Source of the DNA: Polaribacter marinus
Lineage (GTDB): Bacteria > Bacteroidota > Bacteroidia > Flavobacteriales > Flavobacteriaceae
Assembly: GCF_022662535.1 (NCBI RefSeq)
Contig: NZ_JAKQYM010000009.1
Location: 1 to 64,000 of the forward strand
DNA length: 64,000 nucleotides
Direction: 5' to 3'
Position numbers and translations under genes: made by a program. The notes beneath the pieces were generated by a model. It worked only from the letters and a program-made list of their open reading frames with translations, did no database searches and was not told the DNA's origin. Of this stretch, positions 45,023-53,181 are shown piece by piece; positions within the stretch are counted from its first letter, which is position 1; each line of letters starts with the position of its first letter.

Positions 45023-45471
45023 TGAGCACAATTAGAATTACTAAACAGTTTAATTTTGAAACAGGTCATGCACTTTATGGCTATGATGGAAAGTGTAAAA
45101 ATGTTCACGGACATTCTTACAAACTTTCTGTAACAGTTTCTGGAAAACCAATTACAGACCATACAAACGTTAAATTTGGAATGGTAATTGACTTTTCTGA
45201 CCTTAAAAAAATTGTAAAAGAAGAAATTGTAGATGTTTTTGACCATGCTACCGTTTTTAACAAAAACACACCTCATATTGAGTTGGCAAAAGAATTAAAA
45301 GAAAGAGACCACCATGTTATTCTCGTTGACTACCAGCCAACTAGCGAAATGATGGTAATTGATTTTGCAAAAAAAATAAAGAATCGTTTACCAGAAAATA
45401 TTAATTTGTTTTCTCTAAAATTACAAGAAACAGAATCTTCTTTTGCGGAATGGTTTGCTAGCGAAAATTAA
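45022..45471 (+). CDS. queD: 6-carboxytetrahydropterin synthase
   Basis: A 149-residue PTPS-fold enzyme of queuosine synthesis. The zinc histidines lie in TGHALYGYDGKCKNVHGHSYKL (His near 15, 28 and 30), with the catalytic Cys in DGKCKNVHGH. The DHATVFNKN and LQETESSFAEW segments are family-typical. It converges on pth with a 5-nt gap. Confidence 0.93.
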   Translation: MSTIRITKQFNFETGHALYGYDGKCKNVHGHSYKLSVTVSGKPITDHTNVKFGMVIDFSDLKKIVKEEIVDVFDHATVFNKNTPHIELAKELKERDHHVILVDYQPTSEMMVIDFAKKIKNRLPENINLFSLKLQETESSFAEWFASEN

Positions 45472-45476
45472 AAAAA

Positions 45477-46106
45477 TTATTTTCCATTAAAAGTGTTCAT
45501 GGTATTATTTAACCCTGCTGTTCCAAAAGAAGTAATAACTTTTGCAGAAGTAGGCAAACGCTCTATTAATTGACTTGTTTCTTCTTTACTCCACTCTCCT
45601 AAAACAAAATCTACTTGTCTTCCTTTTGGGTAATTTGCTCCAACTCCAAATCTAAAACGCGCATATTGTTGAGTGTTTAATTTTTCTTGAATATCTTTTA
45701 ATCCATTATGCCCACCAGCTGAACCTTTTGCTTTTAAACGAATGGTACCAAAATCTATATTGACATCATCTGTAACAATTAGAATATTCTCTATAGATAT
45801 TTTCTCTTTGTCCATCCAATATTTAACCGATTTTCCACTTAAATTCATAAAGGTACTTGGTTTTAATAAAACAAATGTTCTTCCTTTAAATCGAAAAGTA
45901 GCAACGTCTCCTAATTTTTCGGTTTCAAAAGTTACATTGTGTTCTTCTGCAACTTCATCAACAATTTTAAAGCCAATATTATGACGCGTGTTTGTATACT
46001 TATCACCAATATTTCCTAAACCAACAATTAAAAATTTCTTCATCAATTCTTCTTTAGATTCAACTTTTGTACCAAAAAAATTAAACAATAAACTTCTTAA
46101 ACTCAT
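45477..46106 (-). CDS. pth: Peptidyl-tRNA hydrolase
   Basis: A 209-residue enzyme that recycles peptidyl-tRNA. KKFLIVGLGNIGDKYTNTRHNIGFKIVD carries the catalytic N and H region, FVLLKPSTFMNLSGKSV and KAKGSAGGHNGLKDI follow. About 22 residues (MSLRSLLFNFFGTK...) precede the usual MKKFLIVGLGN; I recall similar extensions in other Flavobacteriaceae, and ATG 46106 is kept, but a start at the internal MKK is possible. Confidence 0.93.
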   Translation of the reverse strand: MSLRSLLFNFFGTKVESKEELMKKFLIVGLGNIGDKYTNTRHNIGFKIVDEVAEEHNVTFETEKLGDVATFRFKGRTFVLLKPSTFMNLSGKSVKYWMDKEKISIENILIVTDDVNIDFGTIRLKAKGSAGGHNGLKDIQEKLNTQQYARFRFGVGANYPKGRQVDFVLGEWSKEETSQLIERLPTSAKVITSFGTAGLNNTMNTFNGK

Positions 46107-46127
46107 TTGGTAAAATACTAAAATAAA

Positions 46128-46155
46128 AAAAGCGTTACAGATTTGTAACGCTTTT
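46128..46155 (-). terminator. Terminator after rplY
   Basis: Perfect 12-bp inverted repeat AAAAGCGTTACA/TGTAACGCTTTT (arms 46128-46139 and 46144-46155), loop GATT, followed by a T-rich stretch on the minus strand; it lies between the rplY stop and pth. Confidence 0.8.
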
Positions 46156-46175
46156 GTAAATTATGTTTGCAAAAT

Positions 46176-46778
46176 TTATTCTGCTGCTGCTTCAGGAGCT
46201 GCTGCTTCTGTTTCGTCTTCTTCCACTACTGTTGCGTTACGAGAAGTTCTTACTTGAACTACAACAGTATTATCTGGGTGCATAAATGTATAATCATCAT
46301 TAAATAATGAAGTTACAAATAATTTATTTCCAATTTTTAATTTAGAAATATCTGCAGTAACAAAATCTGGCAAGTTAGCAGGTAATGCTTTTATTTTTAA
46401 TTTACGATTTGTAAAACGTAAAGAACCTCCATTTAAAACTCCTGGAGAAGTACCTGTTAATTTTACAGGAATGTTCATTGTTACTTCTTTATCATCAAAT
46501 AATTGATAAAAATCTACGTGTAAAATTCTATCTGTTACAGGGTGAAATTGAATGTCTTGTAAAATCGCTCCTACTTTTTGTCCATCAACATTAATACTTG
46601 CTGTATAAACGTTTGGAGTAAATACCAAGTTTTTAAACGCTTTTTCTTCTGCTGAAAAGTGTATTGGGTTTTCTCCTCCGTATATAACGCAAGGAACCAT
46701 ACCAGCATTACGTAAGGCTTTAGTAGCTACTTTACCCACGCTTTCTCTTTTTGATCCTTTAATTGTAATTGATTTCAT
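46176..46778 (-). CDS. rplY: 50S ribosomal protein L25/Ctc
   Basis: A 200-residue long-form L25 (TL5/Ctc type) that binds 5S rRNA. N-terminal domain: [32 protein letters not shown]; the C-terminal Ctc domain follows ([42 protein letters not shown]) and ends in an acidic, Ala-rich tail. It lies 21 nt downstream of prs, the common rplY-prs pairing. Confidence 0.95.
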   Translation of the reverse strand: MKSITIKGSKRESVGKVATKALRNAGMVPCVIYGGENPIHFSAEEKAFKNLVFTPNVYTASINVDGQKVGAILQDIQFHPVTDRILHVDFYQLFDDKEVTMNIPVKLTGTSPGVLNGGSLRFTNRKLKIKALPANLPDFVTADISKLKIGNKLFVTSLFNDDYTFMHPDNTVVVQVRTSRNATVVEEDETEAAAPEAAAE

Positions 46779-46799
46779 TACTTTTTTGTATTAATTTAT

Positions 46800-47741
46800 T
46801 TACATTAAAAATTGTCCACTAATTGAAGTGTTGTCTTGCACTTTATGCATAACATCCGCAAATAATGGCGCGCAAGATACAACTTTTATCTTAGATGTTG
46901 TCTTTTTTAACGGAATTGTATCTGAAACGATTAGCTCTGTTAATCCTGAATTTTCTATTTTTTCATAAGCGTCTCCAGAAAGTATTGGATGCGTACATAT
47001 TGCACGAACACTTAAAGCCCCTCTTTCCATCATTAAATTTGCAGCGTGTGCTAATGTTCCTCCAGTGTCTATCATGTCATCAACCAAAATCACATTCTTT
47101 CCTGCTACATCCCCAATTAACTCCATATGAGAAATTACATTGGCTTTTTTACGTTGTTTATAACAAATTACTACATCAGAATGTAAGTGTTTAGAATATG
47201 CATAAGCTCTTTTAGAACCCCCCATATCAGGTGACGCAATGGTTAAATTCTCTAGTTTTAAATTGTTGATGTAAGGCATAAAAATTGTTGACGCAAATAA
47301 ATGATCTACAGGTTTTTCAAAAAAACCTTGAATTTGATCTGCATGTAAATCCATAGTCATAATTCTTGTAGCACCAGCTGTTTGTAATAAGTTAGCTACT
47401 AATTTTGCACCAATAGCAACTCTTGGCTTATCTTTTCTATCTTGTCTTGCCCAACCAAAATAAGGCATTACTGCTGTAATATGTCTTGCTGATGCTCTTT
47501 TAGCAGCATCTAACATCAATAACATTTCCATTAAATTGTCTGCATTTGGAAAAGTGGAACCTATAATAAATACACGTCTTCCACGAACAGATTCTTCAAA
47601 AGCTGGCTGAAATTCTCCGTCGCTAAACTTTGTGGTTATTACTTTTCCTAATGTTGTATTGTATTCTTTTGCAATTTTTTCTGCTAAAACAGTACTTTGA
47701 GAGCAAGCAAAAAGTTTTGGCGCTAATTGATTTGTAGGCAT
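46800..47741 (-). CDS. prs: Ribose-phosphate pyrophosphokinase
   Basis: A 313-residue enzyme that makes PRPP from ribose-5-phosphate and ATP. LFACSQSTVLAEKIAKEYNTTLGKVITTKFSDGEF, MDLHADQIQGFFEKPVDHL and the PRPP loop VILVDDMIDTGGTLAHAA are diagnostic. A -7 box TACTTTTG (47776-47783, minus) precedes it. rplY follows. Confidence 0.97.
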   Translation of the reverse strand: MPTNQLAPKLFACSQSTVLAEKIAKEYNTTLGKVITTKFSDGEFQPAFEESVRGRRVFIIGSTFPNADNLMEMLLMLDAAKRASARHITAVMPYFGWARQDRKDKPRVAIGAKLVANLLQTAGATRIMTMDLHADQIQGFFEKPVDHLFASTIFMPYINNLKLENLTIASPDMGGSKRAYAYSKHLHSDVVICYKQRKKANVISHMELIGDVAGKNVILVDDMIDTGGTLAHAANLMMERGALSVRAICTHPILSGDAYEKIENSGLTELIVSDTIPLKKTTSKIKVVSCAPLFADVMHKVQDNTSISGQFLM

Positions 47742-47775
47742 TTAGTTGTATTTTTGTGTTGTTGTTGTTAGCAAA

Positions 47776-47783
47776 CAAAAGTA
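47776..47783 (-). promoter_or_regulatory. -7 box of prs-rplY
   Basis: TACTTTTG on the minus strand, exact TAnnTTTG, 34 nt upstream of the prs ATG. Confidence 0.5.
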
Positions 47784-47841
47784 GATATTATTTATTGAGT
47801 TTGAAATTTATTTTTAGACTTTAAAAACTAAAAATATTTAG

Positions 47842-47849
47842 TAGATTTG
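47842..47849 (+). promoter_or_regulatory. -7 box of tRNA-Leu
   Basis: TAGATTTG, exact TAnnTTTG, 18 nt before the mature tRNA-Leu 5' end. Confidence 0.5.
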
Positions 47850-47867
47850 CAATCTAAATTATTTTAT

Positions 47868-47949
47868 GCTCAAGTGGCGGAATTGGTAGACGCGCTGGAT
47901 TCAAAATCCAGTTTTTTCGGAAGTGCGGGTTCGATTCCCGCCTTGAGTA
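47868..47949 (+). tRNA. tRNA-Leu (CAA)
   Basis: An 82-nt class II tRNA. Acceptor GCTCAAG pairs with CTTGAGT (G1-U72 wobble), discriminator A. D-arm GCGGAATTGGTAGACGC, anticodon arm CTGGATTCAAAATCCAG with loop TTCAAAA giving anticodon CAA, a long variable arm, and T-arm GCGGGTTCGATTCCCGC. The chromosome to the left is core; to the right it is accessory, so this tRNA probably marks an integration site. Confidence 0.95.
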
Positions 47950-47957
47950 CACTGATA

Positions 47958-47984
47958 AAAACCGAAGTTTTACACTTCGGTTTT
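47958..47984 (+). terminator. Terminator of tRNA-Leu
   Basis: Perfect 11-bp inverted repeat AAAACCGAAGT/ACTTCGGTTTT (arms 47958-47968 and 47974-47984), loop TTTAC, followed by T residues. Confidence 0.85.
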
Positions 47985-47991
47985 TTATTTG

Positions 47992-48011
47992 GGTCAAACA
48001 TAGGTCAAACA
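47992..48011 (+). repeat. Direct repeat GGTCAAACA x2, possible integrase arm sites
   Basis: Two identical 9-mers GGTCAAACA at 47992-48000 and 48003-48011, centred 11 nt apart (one helical turn), directly after the tRNA-Leu terminator at the core/accessory border. Such phased short repeats beside a tRNA are what arm-type binding sites of a tyrosine recombinase look like. That role is inferred. The rest of the gap up to 48321 is AT-rich; only a -7 box is noticed. Confidence 0.45.
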
Positions 48012-48252
48012 AATTGAATTTTCTTATTATATTGGAATACTGGTTTGTTATTAAGTACAATATGTTTTAAATCGAAGATAGCTATTCCTCATCTTTTTAT
48101 GTGCTTGATTTCTTTTTATACGGCTACTTCAACTTTTAATTGGACGTTCTTTAAATGAATTTTTATTCCCACACTAAAATAATTCTTTATGTTTTATTGA
48201 CCTAATTTTTTAGTCTTTGTTTATATTACATTAACTTGTTATTATAAATTCT

Positions 48253-48260
48253 TACTTTTG
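48253..48260 (+). promoter_or_regulatory. -7 box of the four-gene methyltransferase/ATPase/PIN operon
   Basis: TACTTTTG, exact TAnnTTTG, 61 nt upstream of the ATG at 48322. A TTG lies 14 nt further upstream, closer than usual. Confidence 0.4.
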
Positions 48261-48321
48261 AAAAATTACATTAAAAGATAAATATATAGTATTTTAATTC
48301 TAATAATAGAATTGGCTAAAA

Positions 48322-49581
48322 ATGAATTCAACAGAACTTCACAAGGAAATAGGTACAGCGAAAGATAACAGAAAAAGTCCAGTACACGATTGGTATAGGT
48401 TTACTGCTGGATTTTCATATAAATTAGTTGATAAAATAATAAAGGATGAAAACCTTGGGAAAGATGATGTAATATATGAAAGCTTTGCAGGGTGTGGGAC
48501 AACATTGGTCTCTGCTCAAAAAAGAGGAATTCGCGCAGTCGGCAATGAAGCTCAAAAACTTTTATTTGGAGTAATTAATGCTAAATTGAATTGGAACATT
48601 AATTTTACAAACATTAAGAATATTATTAATGAAATTGAATCAAGTACATCCTTAAATTCTAATTTAATCCCCATTCATGAATTACATAAAACCCTTTATT
48701 CAGAGGGTGACTTATTTCAATTATATTTTATTAGGGATTTTATTAGGGAAAAAGTTAAAAATGTAGATGAAGCTACATTTCTGGAATTAGCTCTAACACA
48801 AACCTTGCATAAAGTAAGTATTCATCCAATTGCAATACCATATATATCTAGAAGTAAAACTTTAAGTAATTCATTAAGCGCATTAGAAACTTTTAAAAAT
48901 ACAGTAATAAAAATGTTGTTAGATTTAAAATCTGTTAAAGGTTTACCAAAGACGACAAGTATATACTTACAAGATTCACGTGAGATTAATAGTAACATAC
49001 CAGATAACTCATGTTCAATTTGTATAACATCTCCTCCTTACTTAAACAATTTGGATTACGGTGAAGTATCAAAAGTATGTTCGCATTTTTATGGAATTAC
49101 AGATAGTTGGGGTGACATTACAGAAAAAGTAAGAAAGAAATTAGTAACTGGCGCCACTACACATTATAAAGAAAGTGAATTTAAATTTGAAGAATGGAAG
49201 TTAAGAGATTTTTATATTGAAAATAAAAAAATCATGGATAGCATAATGCCTGATATTTTCAAGATTCACGAAATAAGTAAAACACGAAAAGGAAAAAAAA
49301 GTTTTCATATACTTTCACTTTATTATTTTGAAGATATGTACAAAGTCCTTGTTGAAATGAAAAGAGTTTTACGTGATGGAAGTAAAGCTTATCTAGTATT
49401 GGGAGACTCTGCCCCTTATGGTGTTTTTATTGATACTACAAAAATGTTGGGTGAAATAGCAAAAAATGTTGGGTTTAATGATTATAAAATTATAAAAATA
49501 AGAGAAAGAGGTACTAAATGGCAATCATTAAGATATAGACATAGTTTAAAATTATCTGAAAACATATTAATTCTTGAATAA
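48322..49581 (+). CDS. SPPY-type DNA methyltransferase
   Basis: A 419-residue Rossmann-fold methyltransferase. The SAM motif comes first (YESFAGCGTTLVSA, residues 52-65, FxGxG type) and the catalytic TSPPY second, at residues 236-240 (ITSPPYLNNLDYGEV). SPPY motifs occur in N4-cytosine and some N6-adenine methylases. A later segment, EMKRVLRDGSKAYLVLGDS, fits the strand after the catalytic site. About 175 residues separate the two motifs, room for a target-recognition insert. No restriction endonuclease is next to it; the operon has instead an ATPase and a PIN-type protein. The target could be DNA or RNA. Confidence 0.78.
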   Translation: MNSTELHKEIGTAKDNRKSPVHDWYRFTAGFSYKLVDKIIKDENLGKDDVIYESFAGCGTTLVSAQKRGIRAVGNEAQKLLFGVINAKLNWNINFTNIKNIINEIESSTSLNSNLIPIHELHKTLYSEGDLFQLYFIRDFIREKVKNVDEATFLELALTQTLHKVSIHPIAIPYISRSKTLSNSLSALETFKNTVIKMLLDLKSVKGLPKTTSIYLQDSREINSNIPDNSCSICITSPPYLNNLDYGEVSKVCSHFYGITDSWGDITEKVRKKLVTGATTHYKESEFKFEEWKLRDFYIENKKIMDSIMPDIFKIHEISKTRKGKKSFHILSLYYFEDMYKVLVEMKRVLRDGSKAYLVLGDSAPYGVFIDTTKMLGEIAKNVGFNDYKIIKIRERGTKWQSLRYRHSLKLSENILILE

Positions 49582-50587
49582 AAAATTAATTGAAATAAAA
49601 GGAGCTACCGAAAAAACACTTCCTATCCTTTCTGATGAAGATGCAAAAATCAAATTCAACAAGGGGTGGACTTATTCTAATATATATTCCTTAAGAGCTT
49701 TAAGAGATGTTTATTTAGTATTAAAATATCCTTTTAAAAAAGATTTAAAAACAATATCAATAGAAGTTGAAAAAAAAGTTATTCCAGAAAGTAAAGATTG
49801 GAATGAAAGAAAAGTTCTTGAATATTTAAATGCATTAGTAAACTTCCAATTAGTCTACCAAGACTATTCTATAAAGAGTGAAGTTTTTATAAATTCTGTT
49901 ATAAATTCAGATATAAGTACTTCTGATACTTTTGTTTTTAAAGAAATTTTCTTTTCTTATTTTAGGTTTAAAGAAATTTCTTCTTGGTTTATTAATCCAA
50001 GTATTGAGTTTCATGAAAATTATGAAGTATTAAATGAAATTGATTTTATTACTCAATCAAAGCATTTATACTTTTATAAAATTGAGAATAGATTTTATAA
50101 TAGATTAATAAATAATATTGAGTCTATTAAATATATATATAAAATTAACGATGAGCTTTCGCATTTAATGAGGTTTTGTGAAGTATATATAAAATGGGGA
50201 ACTTATTTAAAAATAATAGATAAGTTTAACCTTTCATTAATCGATTTTAAAACTGATATTGATAAAAATTTAACTTTAGTATATTTTATCAAACCTTTTA
50301 AAAAATTTGATTTAGTAAATTATATAGCGAACAAACCTTTTAAGAATAGGCAAATATCTATTCCTGAATTAATTTTTAAAATAGTAAATGATTTTTCTTT
50401 TTCTGTAGAGAGTGTGAAAAAATTTATTATAAATGAAATTCATTCTAACGATAAATTGACTTTTGAGAGAACTTCTGAAATTTTCATTATTAAAGGGAAA
50501 AATAGTATTGGGAATATAAAAGACGCAACATATCTTTACCCTATAATTAATAACAATTATATTTCACACCTAATTTTAAGAAAATGA
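49574..50587 (+). CDS. Unrecognised 337-residue protein of the methyltransferase operon
   Basis: I do not recognise this protein. It is rich in Lys, Ile, Phe, Tyr and Asn, has no signal peptide or membrane helix, and is probably cytoplasmic and helical. DWNERKVLEYLNALVNFQLVYQD near residues 74-96 could be part of a winged-helix fold. The frame starts at TTG 49574, inside the methyltransferase gene (8-nt overlap with its stop); no ATG occurs until far into the protein, so TTG is the likely start. Its end overlaps the ATPase start by 4 nt (ATGA). The tight overlaps on both sides imply a subunit of one system. Confidence 0.7.
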   Translation: MNKKLIEIKGATEKTLPILSDEDAKIKFNKGWTYSNIYSLRALRDVYLVLKYPFKKDLKTISIEVEKKVIPESKDWNERKVLEYLNALVNFQLVYQDYSIKSEVFINSVINSDISTSDTFVFKEIFFSYFRFKEISSWFINPSIEFHENYEVLNEIDFITQSKHLYFYKIENRFYNRLINNIESIKYIYKINDELSHLMRFCEVYIKWGTYLKIIDKFNLSLIDFKTDIDKNLTLVYFIKPFKKFDLVNYIANKPFKNRQISIPELIFKIVNDFSFSVESVKKFIINEIHSNDKLTFERTSEIFIIKGKNSIGNIKDATYLYPIINNNYISHLILRK

Positions 50588-51873
50588 GCATTGATATAAA
50601 TAAAATTTTTAATAAAAGGGCAAATCAATCTGATCAGGAAAGATTTGAAAAATTTGACCTAACATCAAACCCTTTTCCAAAATCTGGGACGGCAAATATT
50701 AATGAATCAAGTGATCAAACAAGGTTATTAATACCAATTGATGATGAAGTACATATGCAAATAATTAATTATGTAAAGGATTCTTTGTTTTCAACACAAG
50801 AGGAAGATCAAAAACTTATTGGAACAATAACTGGCGATTATGGAACTGGGAAAACTCAACTTTTATTATATGCGAAATACTTAATTCAGAATCAAGATAA
50901 AAAAGCTTTTGTAATTTATATCAATAATCCTGGAACAAAATTATCAGAACTAATTGGATCTATAATTGAGAAAATTGGACAAGAACAATTCAAAAAATAT
51001 CTTTGGAATCAAGTTATTGATGAAATTAAAAAAGACAGTAATGATTACAAAAACTCACTTTTAAGCTATTTATCCGATAAACAAGGTCAAATGTTTGGTA
51101 GTGATAATGATCCTTTTTCGGTTGAAAATGAATCTAATCATAAAGCTTTTTTAGACGCATTTTTAAATCAAATAAATAACAGAACCAAAAGAACTGAATT
51201 CAATCAGACACTTAAATCTATTATATTAAGAATTTTTGAGAAAGAAAATAGTAATGACCCAGTGATTTCTGATTATTTCTATAATTTAATTTCAGAAGAT
51301 TTTGGAGTCAATAAAACATGGGAAACTATTACTACAGGCTCTGGTAAATATTTAGATAATAAAGTTGTTAAACTATTAAACGCAATTATTAATATAATAC
51401 AAAATCAAGGTTTTGAAAGATTTTATTTACTTGTTGATGAGTTTGAAGATATTACATCTGGTAGATTAACAAAAAAGGAAAGTGATTCTTATGCCTACAA
51501 TTTAAGAGCATTAATAGACAAAGAAAGAAGATGGTGTTTGCTGATTGCACTTACTAGAACTGCCTTAGATGACATAAAAAAAACATCACCTCCTTTGGTT
51601 GATAGATTAACAGATAGACAAATAAATATAGAACGTTTATCAAATACTCAAACAAAACAAATTATACTAAATTATTTAAACTTATCTAGAGAACCAAGTG
51701 AAAATATCTTTCCTTTTTCCGATGAAGCTATAGATTTTTTAAATAAAGCATCAGAAGAATTACCAAGATTAGTTTTAAGAAAATTATATTTCATTATGGA
51801 AAGAGCTGCTGATGAATTAAATGATAATGATGAAATTAGTGCTGAATTTGTAGAAAAGTATTTTGAAAACTAA
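50584..51873 (+). CDS. AAA/Orc-like ATPase of the methyltransferase operon
   Basis: A 429-residue P-loop ATPase. Walker A GDYGTGKT is at residues 84-91 and Walker B LLVDE at 282-286 (FYLLVDEFEDI). A sensor-like ALTRTAL follows, then RLTDRQINIERLSNTQTKQIIL, and a C-terminal winged-helix-like part (LPRLVLRKLYFIMERAADEL). The N-terminal FDLTSNPFP resembles the NPF entry of ExeA/Orc1-type ATPases. The general shape recalls BREX ATP-binding proteins, but I cannot assign it to that family. It overlaps the previous gene by 4 nt and is followed 10 nt later by the PIN gene. Confidence 0.78.
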   Translation: MSIDINKIFNKRANQSDQERFEKFDLTSNPFPKSGTANINESSDQTRLLIPIDDEVHMQIINYVKDSLFSTQEEDQKLIGTITGDYGTGKTQLLLYAKYLIQNQDKKAFVIYINNPGTKLSELIGSIIEKIGQEQFKKYLWNQVIDEIKKDSNDYKNSLLSYLSDKQGQMFGSDNDPFSVENESNHKAFLDAFLNQINNRTKRTEFNQTLKSIILRIFEKENSNDPVISDYFYNLISEDFGVNKTWETITTGSGKYLDNKVVKLLNAIINIIQNQGFERFYLLVDEFEDITSGRLTKKESDSYAYNLRALIDKERRWCLLIALTRTALDDIKKTSPPLVDRLTDRQINIERLSNTQTKQIILNYLNLSREPSENIFPFSDEAIDFLNKASEELPRLVLRKLYFIMERAADELNDNDEISAEFVEKYFEN

Positions 51874-51883
51874 TTCGATCAAT

Positions 51884-52993
51884 ATGACAAAACCTACAGG
51901 TACTATTCTTACAAATTTTAAAATAAAAATAGCCATTGATACTCAATTATTGGCATATTTAATAGATAATACTTTTCCTAGTTTTAATTATTTCTTTTCA
52001 AAACTCAATAAATCTCCTTTTGTAGATATAGTTTGCTCTAGGTTTGTGACCTATGAATTTATTGGTATTAGAAAATATGAGCATTATTTAAGAGCAATAC
52101 ACCAAGAATCTCAAAGCTCTGGGGGAACTATGAATTTTAGTTCTGCATTAAAATATAGGAATGGATTTAAAGCTCCTGAATTAGATTTTCAAGATTGCTA
52201 TCAGGATATAAAAATCATTATTGAAGATGAATTAAAGGAGATGAATGATAATTATGGAATAATCTATGAAGATAATATTCTGCATGAAGACCTATGGAAG
52301 CCACATCAAGATTTAGTCTTATCCTCAAGAATATCAAAAGAGGATAGTTTAGTTTTACTCTCGAGTATTTTTCCACAACCTTTATTAAAAGAAGATCACT
52401 CTATTTTTTTAACAAATGATAAACAATTTTACAACTCATTTTCTGGTAATGAAAAAGAAAGAATGTCATCAATTGACAATGTTTTAGATGAGCATGGTTT
52501 AAGCTCACCATACACGTTTAAAATTGAAGAGATTAAGTTAGCAAATAAGAAAGCTTTAAATCTGTGTCAATCTTTAGAGAAAGATGTTATAGATACTTTT
52601 GTATCTGATTTTATTTTTGAACATATAAAGTTAAAGAATAACAATTTACTACTCGGTAAAACATTAAATTGTGAATCAAGTGGTAATTTAAAAAAAGAGC
52701 TATTTTGTTTTGAATTAATTGAAAGTCAGGGGTTAGAAAATGAAATGTATACTGTTGTTATTTATAAAAATGGTTTGGAAATTGATATTTACACACACCA
52801 TTCTTTTTTTACTGGATTTTATTGTTATAGAGAAATTGACTCTTTTCCTTATCACGCAACAGAAGATGTTAAATCACGAAGAATTTCTTTAAGATTAAAA
52901 GATGCAGAAAACAATTTCATAGATAAAGAATTAATGGAAAAAATTACATCAAAAGGGAATTTAGTATTTATACATCCTGATTCTAAAATTTAA
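51884..52993 (+). CDS. PIN-domain-like nuclease candidate
   Basis: A 369-residue protein whose N-terminal half looks like a PIN nuclease: IAIDTQLLAYLID with Asp19, VTYEFIGIRKYE with Glu58, EDSLVLLSSI with Glu153/Asp154, and FLTNDKQF with Asp179, matching the usual four acidic positions in order. The C-terminal half (about 200-369) is of unknown fold, partly beta. It is longer than typical toxin PIN proteins (about 130 residues). ATG 51884 is chosen; a TTG at 51863 overlaps the ATPase gene. No antitoxin-like gene is next to it, so it is likely controlled by the ATPase or methyltransferase. Confidence 0.68.
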   Translation: MTKPTGTILTNFKIKIAIDTQLLAYLIDNTFPSFNYFFSKLNKSPFVDIVCSRFVTYEFIGIRKYEHYLRAIHQESQSSGGTMNFSSALKYRNGFKAPELDFQDCYQDIKIIIEDELKEMNDNYGIIYEDNILHEDLWKPHQDLVLSSRISKEDSLVLLSSIFPQPLLKEDHSIFLTNDKQFYNSFSGNEKERMSSIDNVLDEHGLSSPYTFKIEEIKLANKKALNLCQSLEKDVIDTFVSDFIFEHIKLKNNNLLLGKTLNCESSGNLKKELFCFELIESQGLENEMYTVVIYKNGLEIDIYTHHSFFTGFYCYREIDSFPYHATEDVKSRRISLRLKDAENNFIDKELMEKITSKGNLVFIHPDSKI

Positions 52994-53181
52994 TTAATAA
53001 TTAACTAATTAAGATATAAAATCTAAATAAGTTTATGATGTTTTCAAAGTTATCTTTTTGGTCTCTTTCAACTGAACAGTTCAAAAGCATCCATTATTGA
53101 GAAAAATAGAATTGGAAAAACGTAGGGTGTAAAGATGAAATCTCGTCTTACTGAGTTAAATCAAATAAGGATTAAATAAAG

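Noticed and set aside
47854..48060. 68-aa minus-strand frame with an RRESNPHFRK motif
   Set aside because: It is the antisense of tRNA-Leu, a known source of spurious conserved peptides.
51863..51883. TTG start of the PIN-like gene inside the ATPase gene
   Set aside because: ATG at 51884 is 10 nt after the ATPase stop and keeps the conserved Asp close to the N-terminus; TTG remains possible.
48322..52993. BREX or DISARM locus
   Set aside because: No BrxA/B/Z, PglX-size methylase, helicase or PLD protein is present; only the ATPase loosely recalls BREX.
53000..53181. Possible small gene after the PIN operon
   Set aside because: Only short frames with stops and no upstream box are seen; it holds just the partial repeat at 53072-53087.
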